From the NCBI GenBank assembly GCA_023665755.1, contig JAMPDF010000001.1:62001-126000 (forward strand): 64,000 nt of DNA, written 5' to 3'. The stretch is from Prevotella sp. Lineage in GTDB: Bacteria > Bacillota_I > Bacilli_A > ML615J-28 > CAG-313. Position 1 is the stretch's first letter, and the number at the start of each line of letters is the position of its first letter. Positions 17,365-25,958 of this stretch are shown here, in pieces. The notes under the pieces were generated by a model. The model saw only the letters and a program-made list of their open reading frames with translations. It did not search any database and had not been told where the DNA came from. The translations under genes were made by a program, and so were the position numbers.

Positions 17365-18042
17365 ATGCTAAAAGAAGTTCCTCTTTTTGAAAGACCCCGT
17401 GAAAAAGCGATGAAATATGGTGTAGCAACCTTATCCAATATAGAACTTTTAGCCATTCTTTTAAGAACAGGAACTAAAGATGAAAATGTGATGGAGCTTT
17501 CCAAAAAAGTCATGTATTCTTTTCATTCTATAGCCGAATTTAAGGATATGTCACTTCAAGAATTATTACATATCAAGGGAATCGGCTCAACCAAGGCAAT
17601 AGGATTACTAGCTTCTATTGAATTTGGAAAAAGGATTATCCAAGCAGATAAAGAATTCCAAGTATACACAACACCAGAACAAGTATTTGAGCACTTTCAT
17701 CCTAAAATGAGTATGCTGACAATAGAGTGTTTATATGCATTATATTTAAATACTAAGGGGGTATTGATCCAAGAACAGTTAATTACACAAGGAACTATCA
17801 ATGCATCTCTGATTGATGGTAGAGATGTTTTTAAATGGGCAGTTAAATTTTCTGCTTCTGCCATCATTCTTGTTCATAATCACCCTAGTGGTGATGCGAC
17901 ACCTAGCATAGCGGATTTGAAGGCAACGGAAAAATTGCTCAAATTATCTAGTGTAATGGGAATTCAAATTCTAGATCATATCATTATAGGACATGCATTT
18001 TATAGCATGAAAAGAAGTTCAAAAATTTTTAAACTGTTCTAA
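17365..18042 (+). CDS. radC: RadC family protein (JAMM/MPN+ domain)
   Basis: A 225-aa member of the UPF0758/RadC family. It has an N-terminal helix-hairpin-helix part (ELLHIKGIGSTKAIGLLA near 72-90) and a JAMM metalloprotease-like motif HNHPSGD...S..D (VHNHPSGDATPSIADLK near 172-188). The biological function of RadC is not settled; it is no longer firmly tied to repair. ATG 17365 begins the family-typical MLKEVP..ERPREK. In Bacillus radC precedes mreBCD-minCD-spoIVFAB. Here spoIVFA follows directly and the mre/min genes are missing from the site. Confidence 0.9.
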   Translation: MLKEVPLFERPREKAMKYGVATLSNIELLAILLRTGTKDENVMELSKKVMYSFHSIAEFKDMSLQELLHIKGIGSTKAIGLLASIEFGKRIIQADKEFQVYTTPEQVFEHFHPKMSMLTIECLYALYLNTKGVLIQEQLITQGTINASLIDGRDVFKWAVKFSASAIILVHNHPSGDATPSIADLKATEKLLKLSSVMGIQILDHIIIGHAFYSMKRSSKIFKLF

Positions 18043-18080
18043 ATCTATCTAGAAATTCATAAAATGATTGGGGTGATGGT

Positions 18081-18710
18081 ATGAAAAAAGACAGTTTGGT
18101 ATATCGATACCAAAAAGCAATGAAAGAAAAAGCACATACATCCAATGAAACCAAGCGAAAAATACACTATAACTATGTGACAAAATTATTTTTTCGCATT
18201 TTTTTGAGTTCAATTGTTTTACTTGGATTAGTTGTTAGTAATCGTGTAGTTTCATTTAAAGATGGAGCGACGCTTCGAGAAAGAACAATAGAACGCAATT
18301 GGAATTTTATGAAATTAGCAGGTACATTTAATGCACTATTTGGCAATTTTTTGCCTAAAGACATAGACCAAGTCGTTTATCAAGCAGATATCTATGAAAG
18401 AGTAGTATTTCATCAGGGCCTAAATTATGTTGAAAATACCACTTTTAATGGGGTAAAAAATTTAACTAGTGGAGTGGTATCCTGCATCAAAAAGGGAAAA
18501 GATGGTACTTTTTCGATAACCATTCAGTCAATAGATGATTTTGAATATACTTATATGGGATTAAAGACATCAGATGTTGCTATCTATAGTTATATCTCAA
18601 GTGAAAGCATTTTAGGATTAGCAAAAGAAGAAAATGGTAAATATACATTTATGGTAAAAATTCAAAAGGATGGAAAAGCATATGACTTTTACGATATGTC
18701 AGAAAATTAA
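18081..18710 (+). CDS. spoIVFA: Stage IV sporulation protein FA-like (regulator of the SpoIVFB protease)
   Basis: A 209-aa protein with one membrane helix (~33-52). Its C-terminal half looks like a degenerate LytM/M23 domain (GVVSCIKKGKDGTFSITIQS, then YTYMGLK and ILGLAKEENG) without zinc-binding residues. That is the plan of SpoIVFA, the membrane protein that holds and inhibits SpoIVFB in the outer forespore membrane. Sequence similarity is weak, and the call rests mainly on this architecture and on the spoIVFB-like gene that overlaps its 3' end by 29 nt. ATG 18081 follows GGGGTGAT. Confidence 0.7.
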   Translation: MKKDSLVYRYQKAMKEKAHTSNETKRKIHYNYVTKLFFRIFLSSIVLLGLVVSNRVVSFKDGATLRERTIERNWNFMKLAGTFNALFGNFLPKDIDQVVYQADIYERVVFHQGLNYVENTTFNGVKNLTSGVVSCIKKGKDGTFSITIQSIDDFEYTYMGLKTSDVAIYSYISSESILGLAKEENGKYTFMVKIQKDGKAYDFYDMSEN

Positions 18711-19333
18711 AATACATATAGGATTTGTTTTATTTTGTGTAATAGCTGGATGCTGTGGCTTTTTTATTGAAGCATTTGCTATAGGTGTTGTCATCATCCT
18801 TCATGAATTGGGGCATATTTTTTGGATACTCATATTTGGAGGACATGTAGAAAGTATTTCACTATCGTTAATTGGTGGAGTAGTAAAGACAAGTACAGAT
18901 ACTATCAATGAAAAATGGAAGAAGATACTGATCAATATGGGTAGGCCTGACTATTAATATACTCTTACTCATTTTACTCTTGCCATTTCAGGACTTTGAA
19001 AAAATTGCTTTTATTATTCAATATAATCAATTAATGATTTTCTTTAACATCTTACCTATATTTCCATTAGATGGATATCGTATTCTTTTTGATTTGATGG
19101 GAAAACAAACGCACATCCAATTGTTATGCATTTATGTAGGCATTTTGTTATTGGTTCCATTCTTTTTAATGGGGTTCTTTTTTCGATATTATGGTTGGTG
19201 TGTAATTGCTATCACACTTGGAATAATGAATTATCGAAAAATAAAATCGCTCCAAAAACAGCAAATGATTGAACAATATGTGATGATGTATGAACTTTCA
19301 TCTTTTGGGCATCATATAAAAAAAGAGCCATAG
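18682..19333 (+). pseudogene. spoIVFB: spoIVFB, intramembrane zinc protease, interrupted by a frameshift
   Basis: A site-2 protease that cleaves pro-sigma-K at the forespore membrane. The first part carries the zinc motif HELGH (~41-45) inside a membrane segment and ends at a TAA at 18955-18957. The second part, in the +1 frame, has the third-ligand block LPIFPLDGYRILFD, so both halves of one M50 protease are present. Reading GGT (18940), skipping A18943 and resuming at GGC restores NMGGLTINILLLILLLPF, a plausible continuous membrane helix. This is a one-base insertion (real mutation or assembly error) or, less likely, a +1 recoding site. If real, it should block sigma-K processing. Confidence 0.8.
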
Positions 19334-19335
19334 TT

Positions 19336-19364
19336 TTGAAAAAAATTCTGTTTTTTTGTATAAT
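19336..19364 (+). promoter_or_regulatory. Promoter of the LRR protein gene
   Basis: TTGAAA (19336-19341), 17 bp, TATAAT (19359-19364). It starts at the stop codon region of spoIVFB. Confidence 0.75.
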
Positions 19365-19384
19365 GGGCCAAAGAGGATATGAAT

Positions 19385-20377
19385 ATGAAGAAAAAACAAA
19401 TCATTATATGTACGGCCATATTGTTGTGTATGATTGGAGTACTGACAATTGTTGTCGTTTTAAATTGGACTAAAAACAATGATAAAATTAGTAAAGAATT
19501 GGCTCAAGCACAGGCAACATTTCATATAGAACTTTCTGCAGATCAAACAGAATATATTATTTATGGCTTAAAAAGTACTGCAAATAAATCAGGGGCAACT
19601 ATTGTCATACCTGATACTATAGATGGTATACCTGTAACGCAATTGATAGACAATGCCAATCAAAATTTTTCAAAATTTAACCGGATTCAGCAAATCACGA
19701 TTGGGAAAAATGTTCGTTATATTGGCACATCTATTACGCCGCAAGATTTGGATGATTATCCATACGGAAAAAATATTTTTTCTGGAGCTACTGCGCTTGT
19801 ATCTATAAATGTTCATCCAGAAAATCAAGTATTTAGTGCGGTTGACGGAGTATTATACAACAAGGATCAAACTATTTTGATTAAATATCCAATGGCAAAA
19901 ACTGAAACACAAAATCAGTCTAGACATATTGTCAAAGTGGCAAATTCTGTAAAGTCTATTTATCAGAAAGCTTTTTATCAACATCCTACACTAGAAGGTG
20001 TAGTACTTGAAAATGTAAATGATATTGGTGCTGAGGCCTTTGCAAATTGTTTGAAATTAAGTCAACTAGATTTGGGAGCGAATATCAAAAAAATAGAGAG
20101 TAAGGGATTTGAAAACTGTACTGCACTATCTAATGTTGATTTACCTATGGGAATTGTTTCGGTAGGTAGTTTGACCTTTTCACATTGCACAAAACTTGCT
20201 CGAATTGTGATTCCCAATACTTTAATTGATTTTGGGTATGCAATGCTACCTAAAAATGAGAATTTGAAAATATACACAACTGTAGATTTTAAGAAAGCAT
20301 TAATAGAAAAATTGTTATCGAGTAGTACCTTTCAAGATGAAGAGACTATTGAAAAGATGATTTTGATTCAACCATAG
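19385..20377 (+). CDS. Membrane-anchored BspA-type leucine-rich repeat protein
   Basis: A 330-aa protein with an N-terminal membrane helix (~6-26) that lacks a clear cleavage site, so it is probably anchored and faces outward. The rest has BspA/LRR_5-like repeats, with motifs of the type IPDTIDGIPVTQL, IGKNVRYIG, IYQKAFYQ, IGAEAFANC and IESKGFENC. Such repeats usually bind surfaces or proteins; no enzyme motif is visible. ATG 19385 fits the SD AAGAGGA (7 nt), better than ATG 19379 with only 1 nt. It has its own promoter and terminator. Confidence 0.75.
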   Translation: MKKKQIIICTAILLCMIGVLTIVVVLNWTKNNDKISKELAQAQATFHIELSADQTEYIIYGLKSTANKSGATIVIPDTIDGIPVTQLIDNANQNFSKFNRIQQITIGKNVRYIGTSITPQDLDDYPYGKNIFSGATALVSINVHPENQVFSAVDGVLYNKDQTILIKYPMAKTETQNQSRHIVKVANSVKSIYQKAFYQHPTLEGVVLENVNDIGAEAFANCLKLSQLDLGANIKKIESKGFENCTALSNVDLPMGIVSVGSLTFSHCTKLARIVIPNTLIDFGYAMLPKNENLKIYTTVDFKKALIEKLLSSSTFQDEETIEKMILIQP

Positions 20378-20383
20378 TAAAAG

Positions 20384-20432
20384 ACATCATAAAACAAAAT
20401 AGGATGGATATTTTGCTTTTATGATGTTTTAT
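20384..20432 (+). terminator. Terminator of the LRR gene
   Basis: A long stem, 20384-20400 with 20410-20427 (one bulge), 9-nt loop, T-rich tail. The tail runs into the ppdK -35 box. Confidence 0.8.
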
Positions 20433-20461
20433 TTGCCAAAATTAGGGAATTATGTTATAAT
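20433..20461 (+). promoter_or_regulatory. Promoter of ppdK
   Basis: TTGCCA (20433-20438), 17 bp, TATAAT (20456-20461). Confidence 0.75.
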
Positions 20462-20513
20462 AATGAGGTAGGTTTTAAGATAAACTAATTATTTTTCGAA
20501 AAGGAGTTATAAA

Positions 20514-23150
20514 ATGAGTAAATTTGTTTATTTATTCAAAGAAGGTAAGGCAGATATGCGTAACCTTTTGGGTGGTAAAGGTGCTGGACTTGCTGAAATG
20601 ACACATATTGGTGTGCCTATTCCACAAGGTTTTACCATTACTACAGAAGCATGTACTCTTTATTATGAATCAGGTAAAAAACTTCCTGATTATTTAATTG
20701 AAGAAATTTATGCTGCAGTAAAAAACATTGAACAAGAAACTGGGAAGAACTTTGGTGGTGATCACAAACCATTATTGGTATCTGTTCGTTCTGGGGCTAG
20801 GGTTTCAATGCCTGGTATGATGGATACAATTTTAAATTTAGGCTTGAATGACCAAACTGTTGAAGTGCTTTCTAAAGAAACTAATAATGAGCGTTTCGCA
20901 TATGATAGCTATCGTCGTTTCATCTTAATGTTTACTAACATTGCCAAAGGTCATCCTCGTACGGAGATGGACAAGATGCTAGAAGAGTTGAAAAAGGCAA
21001 AGGGATATCAATTAGATACTGAAATCACAGCAGATGAATTAAAAGAACTTGTGGTAAAATACAAAGCATATTATAAAGAGACATTTGGTGAAGATTTCCC
21101 AAGTGATCCATATGCTCAATTGATTGAAGCTGTTACTGCTGTATTTAGATCATGGGATAATCCACGTGCTAACGTATATCGTATGATGAACAATATTCCT
21201 TATTCTTGGGGTACTGCTGTTAATGTTCAGTCAATGGCTTTTGGTAATAAGGGGGAAACTTCAGGTACTGGTGTTGCTTTCTCACGTGATCCTGGTACTG
21301 GTGAAAAAGTTATTTCTGCAGAATATTTGCCAAATGCACAAGGCGAAGATGTTGTTGCGGGTATTCGTACCCCACTTCACATTGATGAATTGAAAAGACG
21401 TATGCCAGATGTATATCAACAATTCATTGATACGATTCAATTAATGGAAAAGCATTATCGCGATATGCAGGATATGGAGTTTACTGTTGAAGATGGAAAA
21501 TTATATTTCCTTCAAACACGTAATGGTAAAAGAACACCTGCTGCTGCATTAAAAATTGCTTGTGATTTAGTGGACGAAGGCTTAATTACTAAAGAGGAAG
21601 CCGTACTTAGAATCGATGCTATGTCATTTGATAAATTATTATTGCCAGAATTCGATAAAAATGAATTGAAAAATGCGACTCCAATTGTTTCTGGTCTTGC
21701 CGCTGGTCCTGGTGCAGGAACTGGTAAACTTGCTTTCACTGCAGAAGAAGCAGAAGAAAGACATGCAAAAGGTGAGAAAGTTGTTTTAGTACGTGCTGAA
21801 ACATCACCAGAGGATATTGTTGGTATGGTAGCATCAGAAGCTATTTTAACTATGCGTGGTGGTATGACTTCACATGCGGCAGTAGTTGCACGTGGTATGG
21901 GAAAATGCTGCGTTTGTGGTTGTGCTGCTGCTATTATTGATGAAGAGAAGAAAACAGTTACTATTAATGGTAAGGTATATACTTCAGAAGATACATTCTC
22001 TATTGATGGATCAACTGGTAAGGTATATCTTGGTGAAATCAAAACAGTAAGTCCTGATTTAACTTCTGGATATTTCGGTAGATTAATGGGATGGGTAGAT
22101 GAAAATCGTGCATTACATGTACGTACTAATGCAGATACACCAAGAGACGCCAAACAAGCAGCTATTTTCGGTGCTGAAGGAATTGGTTTATGCCGTACAG
22201 AACATATGTTCTTCGAAAAAGATCGTATTTTCTCAATGAGAAAGATGATTCTTGCCGAAACTCCAGAAGGACGTCGTGCCGCTTTAGCAGAAATTGAACC
22301 AATGCAACAAAAGGATTTTGAAGAATTGTATGAAATTATGGATGGTATGAATGTAAATGTTCGATTACTTGATCCGCCACTACATGAATTCTTACCACAA
22401 GAAGAGTCTTTAATCGAAGAGTTGGCTACAGCTACAGGAAAGACAGTTGCCGAGGTTAAAGATCGTATTGCTGAATTACATGAGGCGAATCCAATGATGG
22501 GTCATCGTGGATGCCGTCTTGCTGTGACTTATCCTGAAATTTGTGAAATGCAAACAACAGCCATTATTCAAGCTGCAATCAATGTGTCTAAGAAAACAGG
22601 AAAAATGGTTTCTCCTGAAATTATGGTTCCACTTGTATTAGAAGCAAAAGAATTGAAGTATGTAAAACAAATTATTACCAATACAGCCGATAAACTAATT
22701 GCTGCATCTGGGCTTAACTTACAATATCATGTAGGTACAATGATTGAGATCCCTCGTGCTGCACTATTGGCAGATGAAATTGCTGAAGATGCTGAATTCT
22801 TCTCATTTGGTACTAATGATTTAACCCAAATGACATTTGGTTTCTCACGTGATGATGCAGGTAAATTCCTACCATCTTATTACGAAAATAAGATTTTCGA
22901 AGAAGATCCATTTAAGACATTAGATCAAAATGGAGTAGGTAAACTTGTGAATATGGCCGTTCAATTAGGCCGTGGAACACGTAGTGATTTACATGTTGGT
23001 GTATGTGGAGAAACTGGTGGAGATCCTAAATCAATTGAATTCTATCATAAAGTTGGACTAGATTATGTATCTTGCTCTCCATATCGTGTACCAGTAGCAA
23101 GATTAGCTGCTGCACAAGCAAATATTCGTAATCCGAGAGTAAAAAAATAA
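20514..23150 (+). CDS. ppdK: Pyruvate, phosphate dikinase
   Basis: An 878-aa enzyme interconverting pyruvate + ATP + Pi and PEP + AMP + PPi. The order is: an N-terminal nucleotide-binding domain (GGKGAGLAEM, SVRSGARVSMPGMMDT), a central phosphohistidine domain with GGMTSHAAVVARGMGK (His ~455), and a C-terminal PEP-binding barrel with GTNDLTQMTFGFSRDD and GVCGETGGDP (catalytic Cys). In anaerobic Firmicutes it often works glycolytically, saving ATP-equivalents through PPi. Codon use is cleaner than in the neighbours, as expected for a highly expressed gene. SD AAGGAG, own promoter and terminator. Confidence 0.97.
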   Translation: MSKFVYLFKEGKADMRNLLGGKGAGLAEMTHIGVPIPQGFTITTEACTLYYESGKKLPDYLIEEIYAAVKNIEQETGKNFGGDHKPLLVSVRSGARVSMPGMMDTILNLGLNDQTVEVLSKETNNERFAYDSYRRFILMFTNIAKGHPRTEMDKMLEELKKAKGYQLDTEITADELKELVVKYKAYYKETFGEDFPSDPYAQLIEAVTAVFRSWDNPRANVYRMMNNIPYSWGTAVNVQSMAFGNKGETSGTGVAFSRDPGTGEKVISAEYLPNAQGEDVVAGIRTPLHIDELKRRMPDVYQQFIDTIQLMEKHYRDMQDMEFTVEDGKLYFLQTRNGKRTPAAALKIACDLVDEGLITKEEAVLRIDAMSFDKLLLPEFDKNELKNATPIVSGLAAGPGAGTGKLAFTAEEAEERHAKGEKVVLVRAETSPEDIVGMVASEAILTMRGGMTSHAAVVARGMGKCCVCGCAAAIIDEEKKTVTINGKVYTSEDTFSIDGSTGKVYLGEIKTVSPDLTSGYFGRLMGWVDENRALHVRTNADTPRDAKQAAIFGAEGIGLCRTEHMFFEKDRIFSMRKMILAETPEGRRAALAEIEPMQQKDFEELYEIMDGMNVNVRLLDPPLHEFLPQEESLIEELATATGKTVAEVKDRIAELHEANPMMGHRGCRLAVTYPEICEMQTTAIIQAAINVSKKTGKMVSPEIMVPLVLEAKELKYVKQIITNTADKLIAASGLNLQYHVGTMIEIPRAALLADEIAEDAEFFSFGTNDLTQMTFGFSRDDAGKFLPSYYENKIFEEDPFKTLDQNGVGKLVNMAVQLGRGTRSDLHVGVCGETGGDPKSIEFYHKVGLDYVSCSPYRVPVARLAAAQANIRNPRVKK

Positions 23151-23171
23151 GTATTAGCATTTAAATAATAT

Positions 23172-23201
23172 AAAAGCCATTCTCAAAAGAGAATGGCTTT
23201 T
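23172..23201 (+). terminator. Terminator of ppdK
   Basis: A perfect 13-bp stem (23172-23184 with 23189-23201), AAAA loop. Confidence 0.85.
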
Positions 23202-23299
23202 ATAATCATTTTGTGTGTTTTATGGATAAATATATTCACAAAAAACTGTCACATAAGAACAATTGTATAGAATAAGAGCGAAAGCTTATTCTAATCATT

Positions 23300-23935
23300 T
23301 TAATTGGATTTCTTTTTTCGCTTTAGTATGATAAAGAAAATAAATGCCATAATTTCCAAAGGAATTGGTATAAGATATAGCATAGAACTACCTTCTAGAG
23401 GAATACTCAAATGAAGAGCAAGTGTAAACGTCCATATTAGAATAGATGTATAAATAAAATTAAGAATATGGTTTCCCCAAATGCAAGAAAAAACAAGTAG
23501 AACAATTGCGGAAACAGGAATAGCATAGATAAAGGATAACCACCAATAATCAAAACGATCCTTTGTGATTAGTCGTCCAACAACAAAGACAAACGTTGCA
23601 ACCAACCAAACAATTCCAAGTGATAGCAAATTGATACATACAATGCTTGACTTCGTAATTCCTTTCTTTTCTTTTTTTGGCATTGTAAAGGCAGTACTAG
23701 CACCTTCTTCGCTAATTAAAATATCGACACTAACACCAAATAAATCAGCGAGTTGTTTCAATGTAATGACATCGGGAACTGATTCTGCTCGCTCCCATTT
23801 GGATAGTGTTTTATCAGAATAATTTAGTTTTTCCGCAAGTTCAAGTTGGGTTAATCCCATTTGTTTACGATATTTTGTGATATTTGTTGCAATAATACTT
23901 TTGATATCACTATTGATTTCAATTAATTCATTCAT
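23300..23935 (-). CDS. XRE-family membrane-bound transcriptional regulator
   Basis: A 211-aa protein with an N-terminal HTH_3 domain (about residues 16-70; MGLTQLELAEKLNYSDKTLS and SKWERAESVPD) followed by about four hydrophobic segments (from ~100 to 206) and a Lys-rich end (KRKKKS). This arrangement is common in Firmicutes as a membrane-tethered sensor or regulator; the signal and targets are unknown. It is transcribed against the local strand bias between ppdK and the GT8 operon. No neighbour suggests a target gene. Confidence 0.8.
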   Translation of the reverse strand: MNELIEINSDIKSIIATNITKYRKQMGLTQLELAEKLNYSDKTLSKWERAESVPDVITLKQLADLFGVSVDILISEEGASTAFTMPKKEKKGITKSSIVCINLLSLGIVWLVATFVFVVGRLITKDRFDYWWLSFIYAIPVSAIVLLVFSCIWGNHILNFIYTSILIWTFTLALHLSIPLEGSSMLYLIPIPLEIMAFIFFIILKRKKKSN

Positions 23936-23941
23936 ACTTTC

Positions 23942-23970
23942 ATTTTATCATAAATCCTTCATTTGTTCAA
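23942..23970 (-). promoter_or_regulatory. Promoter of the XRE regulator gene
   Basis: On the minus strand TTGAAC, 17 bp, TAAAAT, just before the start at 23935. The short leader leaves little room for an SD (GAAAG). Confidence 0.6.
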
Positions 23971-24015
23971 GTAAACTGGCATAAAAAATATAGATTCTAC
24001 TTGGAGTAGAGAGGG

Positions 24016-24037
24016 AAAGAGAGAAATTCTCTTTTTT
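24016..24037 (+). terminator. Orphan terminator-like hairpin
   Basis: A 7-bp stem (24016-24022 with 24028-24034) and a run of T. On the + strand no gene precedes it between 23202 and here, so it may end a small or antisense RNA, or protect the next promoter from readthrough. Confidence 0.4.
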
Positions 24038-24073
24038 GAAATGCGACTTTCTAGTCAAAAAATAGAGAATAGA

Positions 24074-24102
24074 TTGCAGAATGGGTCGAAATATGTTAAA
24101 AT
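24074..24102 (+). promoter_or_regulatory. Extended -10 promoter of the glycolipid operon
   Basis: TTGCAG (24074-24079), 17 bp, TAAAAT (24097-24102) preceded by TGT (extended -10). Confidence 0.65.
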
Positions 24103-24120
24103 GGTCAAGATGAAAAAAGA

Positions 24121-24158
24121 AAAGGAGGAATAGATTAGTTTACTAATCTTATCGTATT
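24121..24158 (+). promoter_or_regulatory. SD, hairpin and long spacer before the GT8 start codon
   Basis: A strong SD, AAAGGAGG (24121-24128), lies 30 nt before the only possible ATG. Between them is a perfect hairpin, AGATTAG (24132-24138), loop TTTA, CTAATCT (24143-24149). Folding removes 18 nt and brings the SD to about 12 nt from the ATG. An in-frame TAA at 24144-24146 excludes an upstream start. Confidence 0.6.
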
Positions 24159-25100
24159 ATGCAGAAAAATCAAAAAAACATTATCCCCATCTTTTTTGCG
24201 GTGGACAATAATTACGCCCCATTTTTAGCTGTATCGTTACAATCGATGTTGGATCATGCATCAACTGAATATTTTTATGAGGTGTATATTTTGACAGATA
24301 ATATGGATAAAGTTTATCAAGAAGGATTAAATAGATTGAATGGTGAGAAATGTCAATTACACTACGTCGATGTAAATGAAAGAATACAGGCTGTAGGTGA
24401 TACATTACACACAAGAGATTATTATTCGGGTGCCATTTATTATCGTTTATTTATCGCGGATTTATTTCAAGAATATGATAAAGCATTATATCTTGATGCC
24501 GATATTGTTGTCTTAGGGGATATTGCACAACTCTATCAAACCCCTATAGATGGTAAATACTTAGGTGTCATTTCGGATGATGTTGTCGCATCTTGTGATG
24601 AATTTAGGGAATATGTAAAAGATGGTGTCGGTGCACCAGTGCCTTACTATTTTAACTCAGGAATACTCGTAATGAATTTAAAGAAAATGCGCGAAGAAGA
24701 TTTATTTGGTCAATTTAAATCCTTATTTGCTAAAGTAAAGTTTATGATTGCTCCAGATCAAGATTATTTAAATGTATTATGTAGAAATCAAGTGGTATAT
24801 GTAGATTCAAATTGGAATAAAACGCCACAATTTAGCAAAAAAGAAGAAGAAAAACAAATTCAATTGATTCATTATAAATTAACGCAAAAGCCTTGGCATT
24901 ATCCTGACATGCAATTTGGTGAATATTTTTGGCATTATGCAAAACAAACTTCTTTTTATGATTTACTTGTGAGAATGAAAGAACAATTTAGTTCGCTTGA
25001 TGCTGAAAAAGATGTTGAAACTGAAATATTGCTTAGAAAGAATGCAGTAAAAGAGACAAAGAGGCTATTGCAAGAAACTCATTTGGTTTTGAATAGGTGA
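24159..25100 (+). CDS. Glycosyltransferase family 8 protein
   Basis: A 313-aa GT8 enzyme, retaining, Mn-dependent, using a UDP-sugar. It begins with IPIFFAVDNNYAPFLAVSLQSM, the family N-terminus, and has the metal-binding DxD in LDADIVVLGDI (~108-118), PYYFNSGILVMNL near 165, DQDYLN near 206 and HYKLTQKPWH near 245. It is followed 3 nt later by a PlsC-like acyltransferase and then a CrtO-like protein, so it likely glycosylates a lipid or carotenoid-like acceptor; this is inference. The start codon is set by the upstream in-frame stop, and its SD is bridged by a hairpin. Confidence 0.88.
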   Translation: MQKNQKNIIPIFFAVDNNYAPFLAVSLQSMLDHASTEYFYEVYILTDNMDKVYQEGLNRLNGEKCQLHYVDVNERIQAVGDTLHTRDYYSGAIYYRLFIADLFQEYDKALYLDADIVVLGDIAQLYQTPIDGKYLGVISDDVVASCDEFREYVKDGVGAPVPYYFNSGILVMNLKKMREEDLFGQFKSLFAKVKFMIAPDQDYLNVLCRNQVVYVDSNWNKTPQFSKKEEEKQIQLIHYKLTQKPWHYPDMQFGEYFWHYAKQTSFYDLLVRMKEQFSSLDAEKDVETEILLRKNAVKETKRLLQETHLVLNR

Positions 25101-25103
25101 AAT

Positions 25104-25958
25104 ATGTCACAGTCAGAAGAACGTTTAGCGATATTAAGAAAGATAACAGAATTTGAAACAATGGAAAAATTCAATGAGGACGTTGAAAATGACCCTCCCA
25201 CTACTCCTTTAAATCCAGAGGATGTTGATTATTTGAATGAAAAGTGGATTCACCGTATACAAACACGTATTGCAAATGAAATTGCCAAACGATTTATTCA
25301 TCATTTGATTCGAAAAAAACAGCTTGTGATTCAAGATGTAATTGGATATGAGCATCTAACTAATATATCAAGTGGGTTTATTTTGACGTGCAATCATTTT
25401 CATCCTTTTGATAACTTTGCTTTGCATGAGGTCTTATTGAAGCATTTAAAGCGTACAAAGAAAAGATTTTATAAAGTAATCCGTGAAGGTAACTATACTT
25501 TCCCAGGACTATATGGGTATTTTTTTAGAAATTGTGATACTCTTCCTTTAAGTTCGAATTTTCAAACAATGAAGTCCTTTACATATGCAATAGACACTAT
25601 ATTGAAACGCGGTGATATCGTCCTAGTATATCCTGAACAGGCTATGTGGTGGAATTATCGAAAACCAAGACCTTTAAAACCAGGTGCATATCGGTATGCT
25701 GTAAAGGCTAATGTACCTGTTGTACCTTGTTTTATTACAATGAAAGATACTGAACAATTGGATGCAGATGGTTTTCCTATTCAAGCCTATACATTGCATT
25801 TTTTATCGCCAATTTATCCAGACTTGTCACTTTCAACGAAAGATGCAATTGAGAAAATGGCTGAAACAAATTACCAAATGTGGAAGGAAACTTACGAGAC
25901 CTTTTATCAAATGCCATTATGTTACAATAAGGGAGTACGTAAAGATGATAATTTATAG
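25104..25958 (+). CDS. PlsC-type 1-acyl-glycerol-3-phosphate acyltransferase-like protein
   Basis: A 284-aa protein with the acyltransferase motif NHxxxxD as CNHFHPFDNF (~94-103), the second block EGNYTFPGLYG, and the later YPEQAMWW (in place of FPEGT) and VPVVPCF blocks. It joins a fatty acyl group from acyl-ACP or acyl-CoA to a hydroxyl of a lipid precursor. The exact acceptor is uncertain because the family includes lysophosphatidate acyltransferases and others acylating sugars. ATG 25104 has AGGTGA and sits 3 nt after the GT8 gene. Its 3' end overlaps the next gene by 14 nt. Confidence 0.8.
   Translation: MSQSEERLAILRKITEFETMEKFNEDVENDPPTTPLNPEDVDYLNEKWIHRIQTRIANEIAKRFIHHLIRKKQLVIQDVIGYEHLTNISSGFILTCNHFHPFDNFALHEVLLKHLKRTKKRFYKVIREGNYTFPGLYGYFFRNCDTLPLSSNFQTMKSFTYAIDTILKRGDIVLVYPEQAMWWNYRKPRPLKPGAYRYAVKANVPVVPCFITMKDTEQLDADGFPIQAYTLHFLSPIYPDLSLSTKDAIEKMAETNYQMWKETYETFYQMPLCYNKGVRKDDNL

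Noticed and set aside
18940..18946. Programmed +1 frameshift in spoIVFB as the main explanation
   Set aside because: Only the AGG-C part resembles a known +1 site, and bacterial spoIVFB genes are not known to use recoding. A one-base error or mutation is simpler; kept only as a remote option.
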